A stretch of DNA of 64,000 nt from Paracoccaceae bacterium (GTDB lineage Bacteria; Pseudomonadota; Alphaproteobacteria; Rhodobacterales; Rhodobacteraceae), in assembly GCA_902512685.1 (NCBI GenBank), contig CABXKH010000001.1, positions 1 to 64,000 on the forward strand, given 5' to 3'. Shown here in pieces: positions 21,054 through 29,628 of the stretch (the first letter of the stretch is position 1; every line of letters begins with the position of its first letter). Below the pieces are notes generated by a model. The model saw nothing but the letters and a program-made list of their open reading frames with translations. It was not told the DNA's origin and searched no databases. Both the position numbers and the translations under genes were made by a program.

Positions 21054-22397
21054 ATGAACAGCCACTATAGTGACAGGCGAAAGATTGACCCGACAAAAGG
21101 CAGTATTTTAGGGGATAGTACCCCAAATGACATGAATCGAGTTGAAATTGGTCCCACCCAACTTGCTTTTCGAGAATGGGAAAACGCCGGCTTGACCCTT
21201 CCAAATTTGCACAAGATGCGCCAATACCGCTGGGAGCGATTAACGCAGCATATTGTTGATCGGGATTTTGGTGGGCTTTTGATGTTTGATCCGCTCAATA
21301 TTCGTTACGCAACTGACAGCACTAATATGCAGCTTTGGAATACACATAATCCTTTTCGGGCCGTGCTGCTGTGTGCTGATGGGTATATGGTTATCTGGGA
21401 TTACAAAAATTCCCCATTTTTGTCAGAGTTTAATCCGCTGGTGAAAGAACAACGCTCGGGCGCTGACTTATTTTACTTTGATCGCGGCGACAAAGTAGAT
21501 ATCGCAGCAGATGTTTTCTCAAACGAAGTTCGTGAACTTATTGAAAGTCACGGAAATAATAATAAGCGCCTCGCCGTCGATAAAATTATGCTGCATGGGT
21601 TGCGGGCTTTAGAATCTCAAGGCTTTGAAATCATGGAAGGCGAAGAAGTCACGGAAAAGTCTCGCTCTATCAAAGGTGTTGACGAAATACTGGCGATGCG
21701 ATGCGCTTCTGTGGCCTGCGAAAATGCGGTTCAGATTATGGAACAAGCAGCTCGCTGCGGCGTCCCAAACGGCAATATGAGTGAAGATGACATCTGGGCA
21801 GTCCTGCATGCCGAAAACATTAAGCGCGGTGGGGAATGGATTGAAACCCGGCTTTTGGCTTCGGGGCCGCGTACGAACCCCTGGTTTCAAGAATGCGGAC
21901 CTCGGATTGTACAAAATAATGAAATAGTTGCATTTGATACGGACTTAATAGGGTCCTATGGGATCTGTGTCGATATCAGCCGAACATGGTGGATTGGCGA
22001 CAAACCACCTCGACCTGATATGATCTATGCGATGCAGCACGCACATGAACATATTATGCAAAACATGGAAATGCTGCGGCCAGGCGTTCACATGCGCGAG
22101 CTTACAATGAATACTCATGTATTGGACGACAATTTTCAAAAAGGTAAATATGGCTGCTTAATGCATGGTGTTGGCCTGTGTGATGAATGGCCATTAATTC
22201 CCTATCCGGACAAGTTTGTTGAGGGCGCATATGATTATTATCTTGAAGAAGGAATGGTTCTATGTGTCGAGGCTTTGGTCAGTCCTGAGGGCGGTGATTT
22301 TTCAATCAAGCTAGAGGATCAAGTTTTAATTACAGCTGATGGATTTGAAAATCTTTCTGAATACCCATTTGATGCCAGCCTCATGGGGCTAAGTTAA
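21054..22397 (+). CDS. dddP: DMSP lyase DddP
   Basis: A 447-residue member of the M24 (creatinase/prolidase) fold that cleaves dimethylsulfoniopropionate to dimethyl sulfide and acrylate. The N-terminus (RVEIGPTQLAF), FDPLNIRYATDSTNMQLW, GGEWIETRLL and GPRTNPWFQECGPR are diagnostic of DddP rather than peptidases. Counting from the ATG at 21054, Asp295, Asp297, Asp307, His371, Glu406 and Glu421 fall exactly at the metal-ligand positions reported for roseobacter DddP, and Asp377 at the proposed catalytic base. It is divergent from the DUF3445 gene and precedes purB. The DMSP demethylase gene dmdA and acrylate genes (acuI/acuH) are not in the window. Confidence 0.95.
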   Translation: MNSHYSDRRKIDPTKGSILGDSTPNDMNRVEIGPTQLAFREWENAGLTLPNLHKMRQYRWERLTQHIVDRDFGGLLMFDPLNIRYATDSTNMQLWNTHNPFRAVLLCADGYMVIWDYKNSPFLSEFNPLVKEQRSGADLFYFDRGDKVDIAADVFSNEVRELIESHGNNNKRLAVDKIMLHGLRALESQGFEIMEGEEVTEKSRSIKGVDEILAMRCASVACENAVQIMEQAARCGVPNGNMSEDDIWAVLHAENIKRGGEWIETRLLASGPRTNPWFQECGPRIVQNNEIVAFDTDLIGSYGICVDISRTWWIGDKPPRPDMIYAMQHAHEHIMQNMEMLRPGVHMRELTMNTHVLDDNFQKGKYGCLMHGVGLCDEWPLIPYPDKFVEGAYDYYLEEGMVLCVEALVSPEGGDFSIKLEDQVLITADGFENLSEYPFDASLMGLS

Positions 22398-22483
22398 TTC
22401 TACGACTGACCCTCATTAGGTAAGAGTTTCAATTTGGTCAGAGTTTTGCACCGTTTTGGGCGGCCGAAAGCTTGTAGCCAAAT

Positions 22484-22503
22484 GTGGTCAGTGGTATGAC
22501 CAC
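22484..22503. promoter_or_regulatory. GntR-like palindromic operator between dddP and purB
   Basis: GTGGTATGACCAC (22491-22503) is a perfect palindrome around a central ATG triplet and contains TGGT-N3-ACCA, the pattern bound by FadR/FCD-type GntR regulators. It also lies inside a larger inverted repeat, GTGGTCA (22484-22490) with TGACCAC (22497-22503). A half-site TGGTCA occurs at about 22435. The site is about 39 bp before the purB start. No GntR gene is present in the window. Confidence 0.45.
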
Positions 22504-22541
22504 CCTAATTCCTCACAATACTCACACAGGCAAAAAACACG

Positions 22542-23843
22542 ATGATTCCAAGATATTCTCGCCCCGATATGGTTCAAATTTGGTCACCCGAAACAAAGTT
22601 CCGCATCTGGTACGAAATCGAAGCGCATGCCTGTGACGCAATGGCAGACATGGGAACAATTCCGAAAGAAAATGCTGAAGCAGTTTGGAAGGCAAATGAG
22701 GTTAAGTTTGATGTTGCTCGGATTGATGAAATCGAAGCCGTTACAAAGCATGATGTCATCGCATTCCTGACGCATTTGGCAGAACACATAGGGTCAGAAG
22801 AAGCGCGTTTTGTGCATCAGGGCATGACCAGTTCAGATGTCTTGGACACTTGCTTTAACGTGCAGCTTGTTCGCGCCGCTGACATATTGATCGCAGATGT
22901 CGATGCTCTTTTGATTGCGCTTAAAAGGCGCGCATTTGAGCATAAAGATACTGTTCGCATCGGACGCAGCCACGGCATCCACGCCGAGCCAACTACACTA
23001 GGGCTCACCTTTGCGCGTTTCTATGCTGAAATGGACCGCAATAGGCAGCGATTGATGGCTGCACGCAGCGAAATCGCCACCGGTGCAATTTCTGGTGCTG
23101 TTGGCACATTTGCAAACATTGATCCCAGAGTTGAGGAACATGTATGTGCGCAATTGGGCCTCACGCCAGAGCCTATTAGCACGCAAGTCATTCCTCGTGA
23201 TCGCCACGCAGCTTTCTTTTCTGCTTTGGGAGTGGCTGCCAGCAGCCTTGAAAATATCGCAACTGAAATTCGCCATATGCAACGCACAGAAGTTCTTGAA
23301 GCAGAAGAGTTCTTTTCAAAAGGCCAAAAGGGTAGCTCGGCTATGCCCCACAAGCGAAATCCTGTTTTGACTGAAAATTTGACAGGTTTGGCCAGATTGG
23401 TGCGTATGGCTGTTGTTCCGGCCCTTGAAAATGTTGCGCTTTGGCATGAACGTGATATTTCGCACAGCTCGGTTGAACGCAATATTGGCCCCGATGCAAC
23501 AATTACACTGGATTTTGCTCTTGCGCGAATGACCCAGGTTATCGAAAAACTTGAGGTCTATCCGGAAAATATGTTGAAAAATCTACATAAATTTAAAGGG
23601 TTGGTGATGAGTCAGCGGGTCTTATTGGCGCTAACTCAGTCCGGTTTAAGCCGCGAAGACTCTTACCGCCTTGTTCAGCGCAATGCCATGAAGGTTTGGG
23701 AACAGGATAAGGATTTCAAAACTGAACTATTGGGCGACGCGGATGTAACTGCAGTCTTAAGCGCTGAGGAAATCGAAGAAAAATTTGATCTTGGATATCA
23801 TACAAAACATGTAGACACTATTTTTTCGCGTGTTTTTGGCTGA
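22542..23843 (+). CDS. purB: Adenylosuccinate lyase
   Basis: A 433-residue member of the fumarase/aspartase superfamily. It cleaves SAICAR and adenylosuccinate in purine synthesis. The signature GSSAMPHKRNP (about residue 264) contains the mobile catalytic loop, and RFVHQGMTSSDVLDT and GRSHGIHAEPTT carry the other active-site residues. The length fits the short Bacillus-type PurB. It follows dddP on the same strand after 144 bp containing a palindrome, so it probably has its own promoter. The Shine-Dalgarno is weak. Confidence 0.95.
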   Translation: MIPRYSRPDMVQIWSPETKFRIWYEIEAHACDAMADMGTIPKENAEAVWKANEVKFDVARIDEIEAVTKHDVIAFLTHLAEHIGSEEARFVHQGMTSSDVLDTCFNVQLVRAADILIADVDALLIALKRRAFEHKDTVRIGRSHGIHAEPTTLGLTFARFYAEMDRNRQRLMAARSEIATGAISGAVGTFANIDPRVEEHVCAQLGLTPEPISTQVIPRDRHAAFFSALGVAASSLENIATEIRHMQRTEVLEAEEFFSKGQKGSSAMPHKRNPVLTENLTGLARLVRMAVVPALENVALWHERDISHSSVERNIGPDATITLDFALARMTQVIEKLEVYPENMLKNLHKFKGLVMSQRVLLALTQSGLSREDSYRLVQRNAMKVWEQDKDFKTELLGDADVTAVLSAEEIEEKFDLGYHTKHVDTIFSRVFG

Positions 23844-24041
23844 ACTCATAAGACGATAGAAACGCATAACCCAAAGGTCGTTTTTTCCTTACCTTTTCGA
23901 CTGTGCTTTTTTTCATGACAGGAAATAGCGCCCGTCGAAGGTATAGTGTCTTAATAATATGAAAAATATATACGGAAAGCTTTAGAATTCTTTCATCCTT
24001 GCGTGTTTTCTATGACCACAAAGAACTCACAAGGGGACACC

Positions 24042-24323
24042 ATGCCAGAAGAGCGGCGCGAACAAGATACCCAAAACCTGTCACCAGTGGATCCGGCTTT
24101 TCCACAAGTCACGGAAATCAACCATCGGCAAAAGGCAACTATTATTGTGAGCTTATTGCTACAAAATGGTGCCGATATGCTGCCAAAAAGATTAGGCGAA
24201 ACCCTTCTAGAAGATATCAATAATCTTACCTCAATTGTCCCTAAGGATGGCGAAGAGGCGATAAATAAGCTAATTAGCTCCTTGCAAAAGATGCTTTCGA
24301 ACGGCGAAATCAATTTACGGTAA
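24042..24323 (+). CDS. Small hypothetical protein, 93 residues
   Basis: AAGGGGA sits 5 bases before the ATG at 24042, which favours this start over a GTG at 24003 or an ATG at 24012. The protein has a polar N-terminus (about 1-30, rich in Glu and Gln). A helical, amphipathic region starting RQKATIIVSLLLQNGADMLP follows, then a Leu/Ile-rich C-terminal helix (AINKLISSLQKML). No transmembrane segment or signal peptide is evident. The RQKATIIVSLL stretch faintly recalls the FliG N-terminal domain, but I would not assign function. It stands alone between purB and a convergent DUF1223 gene. Confidence 0.55.
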   Translation: MPEERREQDTQNLSPVDPAFPQVTEINHRQKATIIVSLLLQNGADMLPKRLGETLLEDINNLTSIVPKDGEEAINKLISSLQKMLSNGEINLR

Positions 24324-24388
24324 AGTTACTTTTGAACAGAACAAATAATGGATTGCCAAAAAGAATTTCACCAAAGGCTATTGGGCAT

Positions 24389-25096
24389 TCAACGCAGCTT
24401 AGCAGCCGCGATAACTTTGCCCTGCCCGACCAACTGAACAATAACGGCAATATTTTGATCTGGCTTAGATAAAATGGATTTTCGCCAAGCGTTTTGACCA
24501 TTCCATTGACCGAGCTTTTCAATTTTGGTCACAATATTTGAATAATTTATGACGCGGCCTGAATTTTCGCCTCTTTCAATTGCAACCTTTGCTTCTGGAA
24601 TGAAATATATGGCAAGGACATCTGCCTTAAAAGCCCTAGCTGGCTTTGCTTCACCAAGGTTAATTTGAACCTGATTACCAGCAGAACTAAGCTCGATCTG
24701 AATTTGGTTTTTTATTTGAAGGGACTTAGAAATTTCTCTCCTAAGTTTATTTGGCTCTGATCCGGCGACCGCTGTTTGCCCATTAATCATGAATTGCGGA
24801 GTGTAAACGGCCGTTTGCGACGCCAAACGGGCGTATGTCTTTTGTCTTTTAGAAAAAATTGGGTGCGCAAAACTATCTTTCCAGCCGATATAATCCCAAT
24901 AATCGACATGAAAAGCCAATGCTAACACATTATTTTTTTTAGATAATTCTCTATGAAATGCATCTGCAGGGGGGCAAGACGAACATCCTTGTGAAGTAAA
25001 AAGTTCGACCACGACATACGCTTGTTGACCTGCAAAGGAATGAGACCCCCAAAAAAGGAAAATCAATACAACAGGAATTTTTCGAATTGAAGACAA
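24389..25096 (-). CDS. DUF1223 thioredoxin-like secreted protein
   Basis: A 235-residue protein with a cleavable signal peptide (hydrophobic 7-16, then SHSFAGQQA). The mature start YVVVELFTSQGCSSCPPADAF has the CxxC of the DUF1223 family, a thioredoxin-fold group. A FHVDYWDYIGWKDSFAHP block and YTPQFMINGQ complete the family pattern. The TTG at 25096 is used, since GGAG lies 8 bases upstream and the nearby ATG is out of frame. It may act on periplasmic disulfides. The neighbouring ccmG encodes another periplasmic thioredoxin-fold protein, but 315 bp separate them. The precise function of the family is unknown. Confidence 0.85.
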   Translation of the reverse strand: MSSIRKIPVVLIFLFWGSHSFAGQQAYVVVELFTSQGCSSCPPADAFHRELSKKNNVLALAFHVDYWDYIGWKDSFAHPIFSKRQKTYARLASQTAVYTPQFMINGQTAVAGSEPNKLRREISKSLQIKNQIQIELSSAGNQVQINLGEAKPARAFKADVLAIYFIPEAKVAIERGENSGRVINYSNIVTKIEKLGQWNGQNAWRKSILSKPDQNIAVIVQLVGQGKVIAAAKLR

Positions 25097-25411
25097 TAAA
25101 CATACTCCACAACATGCCCTATTAATTAGGAATTAAGCTATTGTGGCGCCGATAATCAATCAAGGATTTGCCACTTAGATCACAAAATCGTGTGGCCTAT
25201 TCTAAACCACGGCATAGACGATGGTTTAAGGCACTTGATCATTTCACCAGTTGCGTCACAAGCGAGCCAGCGAACCCCTTACTTTAAATGGCGAAGTGAC
25301 GTCCATTATACTGAAATGGCGCCTCGATACAGCCATAGAAATTGGATATGTCGAATACGGCGGGGTGATAAATTCTCCTTGAGGGTAGTTCGAATTGAAA
25401 CAATACGGTAT
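25097..25411. other. Intergenic region between ccmG and the DUF1223 gene
   Basis: The 315-bp gap has a 78-codon plus-strand frame (25190-25426) whose end overlaps the 3' end of ccmG and which has no ribosome binding site. Its translation is Arg/His-rich and unlike neighbouring proteins. It could be a remnant, but I cannot identify a parent. It presumably contains the DUF1223 promoter. Confidence 0.35.
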
Positions 25412-25954
25412 TTAGTTTCGGGTTAGCGCAGTCTTCAGATTTGGTAAAAACCGGTTTTCATAATCGCTGCCGATCAGCGGGCCCGCAAAACGAAACACAA
25501 CTTTTCCAGTGCGATCTATGATGAAAGTCTCGGGCGGGGCGGTCACACCCCAATCGATTGCTGTTCGTCCCTTTGGATCAAAAGCTATTGAAATAAAGGG
25601 GTTTTCCGAAGACCGTAAATACGCGGCGGCATCGTCAAGGTCATCTTTTAGATTGACCCCAATAATGGGCAAACCAGATCCAGCCAGTTCCATAAGTTTG
25701 GGGTGCTCTGCACGGCATGGCGGGCACCAACTGGCCCAAAAGTTAACCAAGGTCACTTCACCTGACCGCAAATCTTCTGGCACCACTTCAGGGTATCCAG
25801 CCAATGGAACTTGCGATATTCTGGGCGCTGCTGAGCCAATTAATGTCGAGCGCAACTCGTCTGAGCCCGACCCTTTCATGCCCCATAAAAACAACAATGC
25901 AAGAACGGCAAAAATAAGCAGTGGCGCAATGGCCATTGGCGAAACTTTAGCCAT
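25412..25954 (-). CDS. ccmG: Thiol:disulfide interchange protein CcmG/DsbE
   Basis: A 180-residue periplasmic thioredoxin-like protein anchored by one N-terminal helix (about 7-23). The active site is FWASWCPPCRAEHP, and WGVTAPPETFIIDRTGKV is the CcmG-specific acidic/GVxGxPETF region in variant form. It keeps apocytochrome c cysteines reduced for heme attachment. The ATG at 25954 is chosen because it places the anchor at the N-terminus; a frame to 26029 is only upstream read-through. Its start overlaps the end of ccmD by 8 bp. It is the last gene of ccmABCDG. Confidence 0.93.
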   Translation of the reverse strand: MAKVSPMAIAPLLIFAVLALLFLWGMKGSGSDELRSTLIGSAAPRISQVPLAGYPEVVPEDLRSGEVTLVNFWASWCPPCRAEHPKLMELAGSGLPIIGVNLKDDLDDAAAYLRSSENPFISIAFDPKGRTAIDWGVTAPPETFIIDRTGKVVFRFAGPLIGSDYENRFLPNLKTALTRN

Positions 25955-26096
25955 CCTCAGATGACTCTTGGGCGGCCAAAGCCGCTTTGGCCACGGCGCT
26001 TCGGCGCAAAACATAGATAACCAGTGCACTTAGAATAAGCGCCGTGGCCCCGTAGGCACTTAAAACCGAAAGCGCATACTTTCCCAATTCAGGCAT
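25947..26096 (-). CDS. ccmD: Heme exporter protein CcmD
   Basis: A 49-residue protein, starting MPELGKYALSVLSAYGATAL and ending in a charged tail SSEDG. One transmembrane helix (about 7-29) is followed by a basic LRRSA stretch and a helical cytoplasmic tail, the standard CcmD layout. It links CcmE to the CcmABC complex for release of holo-CcmE. A tandem ATG at 26099 is an alternative start and overlaps the ccmC stop. The gene is wedged between ccmC and ccmG with overlaps at both ends. Confidence 0.92.
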   Translation of the reverse strand: MPELGKYALSVLSAYGATALILSALVIYVLRRSAVAKAALAAQESSEDG

Positions 26097-26827
26097 CATT
26101 TTGTGTGTCCTCGAAGCGATAGTGCCCGTGCACGCCGCAATTGAATTTCCGACCGTGTTCCAAGTAAAACAAGAGCAAAGAACAGCAAGACAAAACCAGC
26201 AATGGAAAATAATAAGGGTTGGTAGAACACATCGGCAACGTTTTCTTCCTTATCCAGAGAAAGCGATGCACCCTGATGCAATCCCTGGCTCCAAAAGTTA
26301 ACTGCATAACGGCTTAAAACAGCAAAAACAGACCCAACAATACATAAGATTGAGGTTAAATCCGCAGCCGTATCAGGATTTCCTATGCCCGCCCAAAGCG
26401 CCAAATAACCCAAATAGAATAAAAAGAGGATCAAAAATGAGGTCAAACGAGGGTCCCATACCCACCAAGTCCCCCACATGGGTTGACCCCAAATAGCGCC
26501 GGTAATCAGCGCAATAAGGGTCATGGCAATACCAACCGGCGCGGCGGCCTTGGCAGCCAATGCGCTTACATGGTGTCGACGAATAAGCCAAATAAGCGAG
26601 GCAACCAACATCATGAACCACGCATTAATAGCCATCAATGCAGAGGGCACATGAAGATAGATTATTTTAACCGTTGATCCCATGCGGTAGTCGTCCGGTG
26701 TAAAAAAGAACCCCCAGACCAAACCGATAACAAGACAGGAAACCCCGACCCCCCAGGCCCAAGGCATAACCTTGCTAGAAAGTCTAAGAAATTTAACCGG
26801 GTTTGCATATTCCCAAAGTGACATCAT
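26096..26827 (-). CDS. ccmC: Heme exporter protein CcmC
   Basis: A 243-residue protein with six transmembrane helices. The tryptophan-rich motif WGTWWVWDPRLTS (about 118-130) binds heme in the periplasm, and conserved His residues (IYLHVPSA; LHQGASLS) flank it. It presents heme to CcmE. It starts 37 bp after ccmB and its stop overlaps the ccmD start codons. Confidence 0.95.
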   Translation of the reverse strand: MMSLWEYANPVKFLRLSSKVMPWAWGVGVSCLVIGLVWGFFFTPDDYRMGSTVKIIYLHVPSALMAINAWFMMLVASLIWLIRRHHVSALAAKAAAPVGIAMTLIALITGAIWGQPMWGTWWVWDPRLTSFLILFLFYLGYLALWAGIGNPDTAADLTSILCIVGSVFAVLSRYAVNFWSQGLHQGASLSLDKEENVADVFYQPLLFSIAGFVLLFFALVLLGTRSEIQLRRARALSLRGHTK

Positions 26828-26864
26828 TTATTCCAAACTCTCATTCATCTTGTCAAATCGAGCC

Positions 26865-27521
26865 CTATCTGAGGTTGATACGCAACACTGCTGAAGAAGC
26901 AAAGGGCAAAACCGCCACTGTGCCAAAACTGATCCCGGCCAATAGTAAAAGCGGCGTTTGAACCCCAGCACCCTCAATCCCTCGCCGCGCAACCTCAGAG
27001 CCAAAAATCATTGTTGGTATGTAAAGCGGCAGCACCAAAACCGAAAGCAGTAAACCGCCGCGCTTTAGCCCCAAGGTGAGCGCTGCACCAAAGGTTCCGA
27101 TTAAACTGAGTGCTGGGCTGCCCAGTAAAAGTGAAATGGCAAGCCACACATAGCCGTTGCTTGGAAGCCCAAGCAGAACGGCAACTAAAGGCGCTACCAC
27201 GACAAGAGGCAGGCCTGTGGTGATCCAATGAGCAAGCGCTTTTGTCATGATAACCGCTTCCAATGGCAAAGGTGATGTTACCAAAAGATCTAAAGTCCCG
27301 TCTTCGTGGTCGAGAGCAAAAATACGGTCCAGCGATAAAAGGCACGCGAGAAGCGCACCGAGCCATAGCACTCCAGAGGCAATTTTAGACAGAATGTCCA
27401 TTTCTGGTCCAACACCCAAGGGCACAAGCACAATAACAATCAGAAAAAAGGCTAATGCCAACCCAAAGCCGCCCCCCGCGCGGATCGCCAACTTCAGATC
27501 ACGAACCAAAAGCGCGCTCAT
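26865..27521 (-). CDS. ccmB: Heme exporter protein CcmB
   Basis: A 218-residue membrane protein with six predicted helices. The N-terminal LVRDLKLAIRAGGGF, LFALDHEDGTLDLLVTSPLPLE and LGSPALSLIGTFGAALT are typical CcmB segments. It is the permease partner of CcmA. Its ATG overlaps the ccmA stop by 4 bp (ATGA), indicating translational coupling. Confidence 0.94.
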   Translation of the reverse strand: MSALLVRDLKLAIRAGGGFGLALAFFLIVIVLVPLGVGPEMDILSKIASGVLWLGALLACLLSLDRIFALDHEDGTLDLLVTSPLPLEAVIMTKALAHWITTGLPLVVVAPLVAVLLGLPSNGYVWLAISLLLGSPALSLIGTFGAALTLGLKRGGLLLSVLVLPLYIPTMIFGSEVARRGIEGAGVQTPLLLLAGISFGTVAVLPFASSAVLRINLR

Positions 27522-28138
27522 AAGAAAGCCTTTTCACTGGCTGCCAAATCCGATTTTGTGGTTGCAAATTTTCCAAGATCAATTGTTATCTCTTGCCCAT
27601 TTAAGTCCAGCGTAGCATGTGTGGCTATAATTGCGGCCCCGCCTGCCGCAAGGTGGCCACTTACAACACGGCTCAAACGGCTTACCGAAGCAAGGTCAAG
27701 CGATACAGTTGGCTCATCAAGCAACCAAATGCTCCGCCCGCTCATAAGCAACCGCGCCAGACCGAGCCGCCGCTTTTGCCCCGCTGAGAGCGCGCCAGCC
27801 AATTCATCGCGAAGATCACCTAGCTCAAATGTCTCTAAGGCAGCATCCAGATTTGATCTGCCGAAAACCGCACCCCAGAATTGCAAATTTTCGACCACAC
27901 TCAAAGCCTGTTTGATACCATCTAGATGGGCTGAATAAACCACCGCGTTTTGCGGAACATCAATTTGCCCTGAATTGGCCTGTTGTAAACCAGCAAGCGT
28001 TCGCAGCAGACTGGTCTTGCCAATTCCGTTTTTACCGCTAAGTAGGATTGCCTGACCAGCTTGCACATCAAACGCCACGCCCTCAAGCAGGACACGGCCT
28101 CCGCGACTTACGGATAAATCACTTACTGACAGCAGCAT
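27518..28138 (-). CDS. ccmA: Heme exporter ATPase CcmA
   Basis: A 206-residue ABC ATPase: Walker A LLSGKNGIGKTSLL (around 35), signature ALSAGQKRRLGLARLL, Walker B IWLLDEPTVSLD, and a switch His in IIATHATLD. It powers release of heme-charged CcmE by CcmABCD. It lies 53 bp after the Mth938-like gene and is the first ccm gene of the run. Confidence 0.94.
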   Translation of the reverse strand: MLLSVSDLSVSRGGRVLLEGVAFDVQAGQAILLSGKNGIGKTSLLRTLAGLQQANSGQIDVPQNAVVYSAHLDGIKQALSVVENLQFWGAVFGRSNLDAALETFELGDLRDELAGALSAGQKRRLGLARLLMSGRSIWLLDEPTVSLDLASVSRLSRVVSGHLAAGGAAIIATHATLDLNGQEITIDLGKFATTKSDLAASEKAFL

Positions 28139-28191
28139 ACAACAGGCTTAGCTCATTCTAAGAAAATAAAAAAGGTGCTTTTGTTTATAGC

Positions 28192-28548
28192 TCAATCAAC
28201 GGGTAAAAGCGCTGCGGCAATTCGCCGGCCTTCAGACAAAAGAACATTGTAAGTGCGACAAGCAGACGGGCTGTTCATCACCTCAACCCCGATACCGGCT
28301 GCTTCAAGCTTTTGGGTTAAAGACTTTGGAAGCTGTGAAATTTCTGTTCCAGTGCCAATAAATAAAACATCAATGTCTCCGCTCAAGGCCACAAGCAAAG
28401 GGACATCGGAAAATCCGCGCCATTCTGTTACCCCGGCAAGAGATAAAAGCACCCCACTTTGCCAAACCTGGCCGCCGATGCGGAAAAAACCCGGGCCGTA
28501 TCCATCAACTGGTAAGGCATTGCCAAAGTTAACTTCTTTTAGCTGCAT
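28192..28548 (-). CDS. Mth938/Xcc1710-like domain protein (DUF498)
   Basis: A 118-residue protein. The pattern GYGPGFFRIGG, an LLVALSGDIDVLFIGTG strand-loop and the C-terminal GVEVMNSPSACRTYNVLLSEGRRIAAALLP fit the DUF498 (Mth938) fold. Its location between secF and ccmA is conserved in alphaproteobacteria. The bacterial function is unknown. The ATG at 28548, which begins MQLKEVNF, is preferred to a frame extending to 28581. Confidence 0.88.
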   Translation of the reverse strand: MQLKEVNFGNALPVDGYGPGFFRIGGQVWQSGVLLSLAGVTEWRGFSDVPLLVALSGDIDVLFIGTGTEISQLPKSLTQKLEAAGIGVEVMNSPSACRTYNVLLSEGRRIAAALLPVD

Positions 28549-28666
28549 CCTTTTTCCCCACTCCAAGAAAACTCTCAACACGCGTTACAAAATGTATGAC
28601 TTAATACAATATATCCGCATATTTGTATCCAATGCTTAAAGGATGCGTACGCTGCATACAAACAAC

Positions 28667-29626
28667 CTATTGCGGAACTTGGGTTCCGGCTTCAGCATTT
28701 GGTTTTGACCAATCGCGCTTAACCCCCAACCGCAAGAGCGTAGATGAAGCCACAAACACCGAACTATAAGTACCAACAATAACCCCCCAAATCATCGCAA
28801 AAACAAATCCTCGGATAACGTCTCCACCTAGGATAAACAGCGCAATTAGTGCCAAAAGCGTGGTAACCGACGTCATCACGGTTCGGCTAAGAGTTTCATT
28901 AATCGAAAGATTGAGTACTTCCTGCAAAGGTTTTCTCTTATATTTGCGAAGGTTTTCCCGAACTCTATCAAACACCACCACCGTGTCGTTCAACGAATAC
29001 CCGACAATTGTTAGCAAGGCTGCAATAATGGCAAGATCAAACTTTATTTGCACGATGGAAAACACACCGATGGTCAACAGCACATCATGAATAAGCGCTG
29101 CAACAGCACCGACGGCAAATTGCCATTCAAAACGTAGCCAAATATAAACCAATACGGCAGCAATGGCCAAAAACACTGCGATAACAGCCTTTTGAATAAG
29201 TTCGCCTGAGACTTTCGGGCCAACGCTTTCGACGGACACAAACACGATATCCGGTGCAACACCTTGCAACACGGACAAAGCCGCGTTGGTGGTTTTGGCC
29301 GAAACCGCTTCTTGACCCTCTTGGGCTTGAATACGGATCATTGCAACTTTTTGGTCCTCATCAAAGCTAGGATCAAAAACTTCGGAAATCGTCACATCCC
29401 CCAATTGCAGACCACTTAGCGCTTGACGATAGGCAGCCACATCAATGCTTTGCGCGCTTTCTGTTCGGATCGTCGTTCCACCGCGAAAATCTATGCCAAA
29501 GTTCAAACCCTGCATCAGAAACGAAACCAACGAACCAACCAGCAAAAGTGCTGAAATACCAAGCCAGACCTTTGATTGGCTAAAGAAATCCCAATTCGTA
29601 TCCTTGGGTACTAATCTCAGGCGCAT
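28667..29626 (-). CDS. secF: Protein translocase subunit SecF
   Basis: A 319-residue RND-type subunit with six transmembrane helices. FGIDFRGGT is in the first periplasmic loop, and VGYSLNDTVVVFDRVRENLRKYK near 200-225 and TVMTSVTTLLALIALFILGGDVIRGF are SecF signatures. With SecD it uses the proton gradient to complete secretion. It begins 2 bp after secD. The DNA has fewer GC-rich codons than secD's 5' end. Confidence 0.96.
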   Translation of the reverse strand: MRLRLVPKDTNWDFFSQSKVWLGISALLLVGSLVSFLMQGLNFGIDFRGGTTIRTESAQSIDVAAYRQALSGLQLGDVTISEVFDPSFDEDQKVAMIRIQAQEGQEAVSAKTTNAALSVLQGVAPDIVFVSVESVGPKVSGELIQKAVIAVFLAIAAVLVYIWLRFEWQFAVGAVAALIHDVLLTIGVFSIVQIKFDLAIIAALLTIVGYSLNDTVVVFDRVRENLRKYKRKPLQEVLNLSINETLSRTVMTSVTTLLALIALFILGGDVIRGFVFAMIWGVIVGTYSSVFVASSTLLRLGVKRDWSKPNAEAGTQVPQ

Positions 29627-29628
29627 CT

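Noticed and set aside
25190..25426. 78-codon ORF between ccmG and the DUF1223 gene
   Set aside because: No ribosome binding site, overlap with the ccmG 3' end, no recognisable family; possible remnant only.
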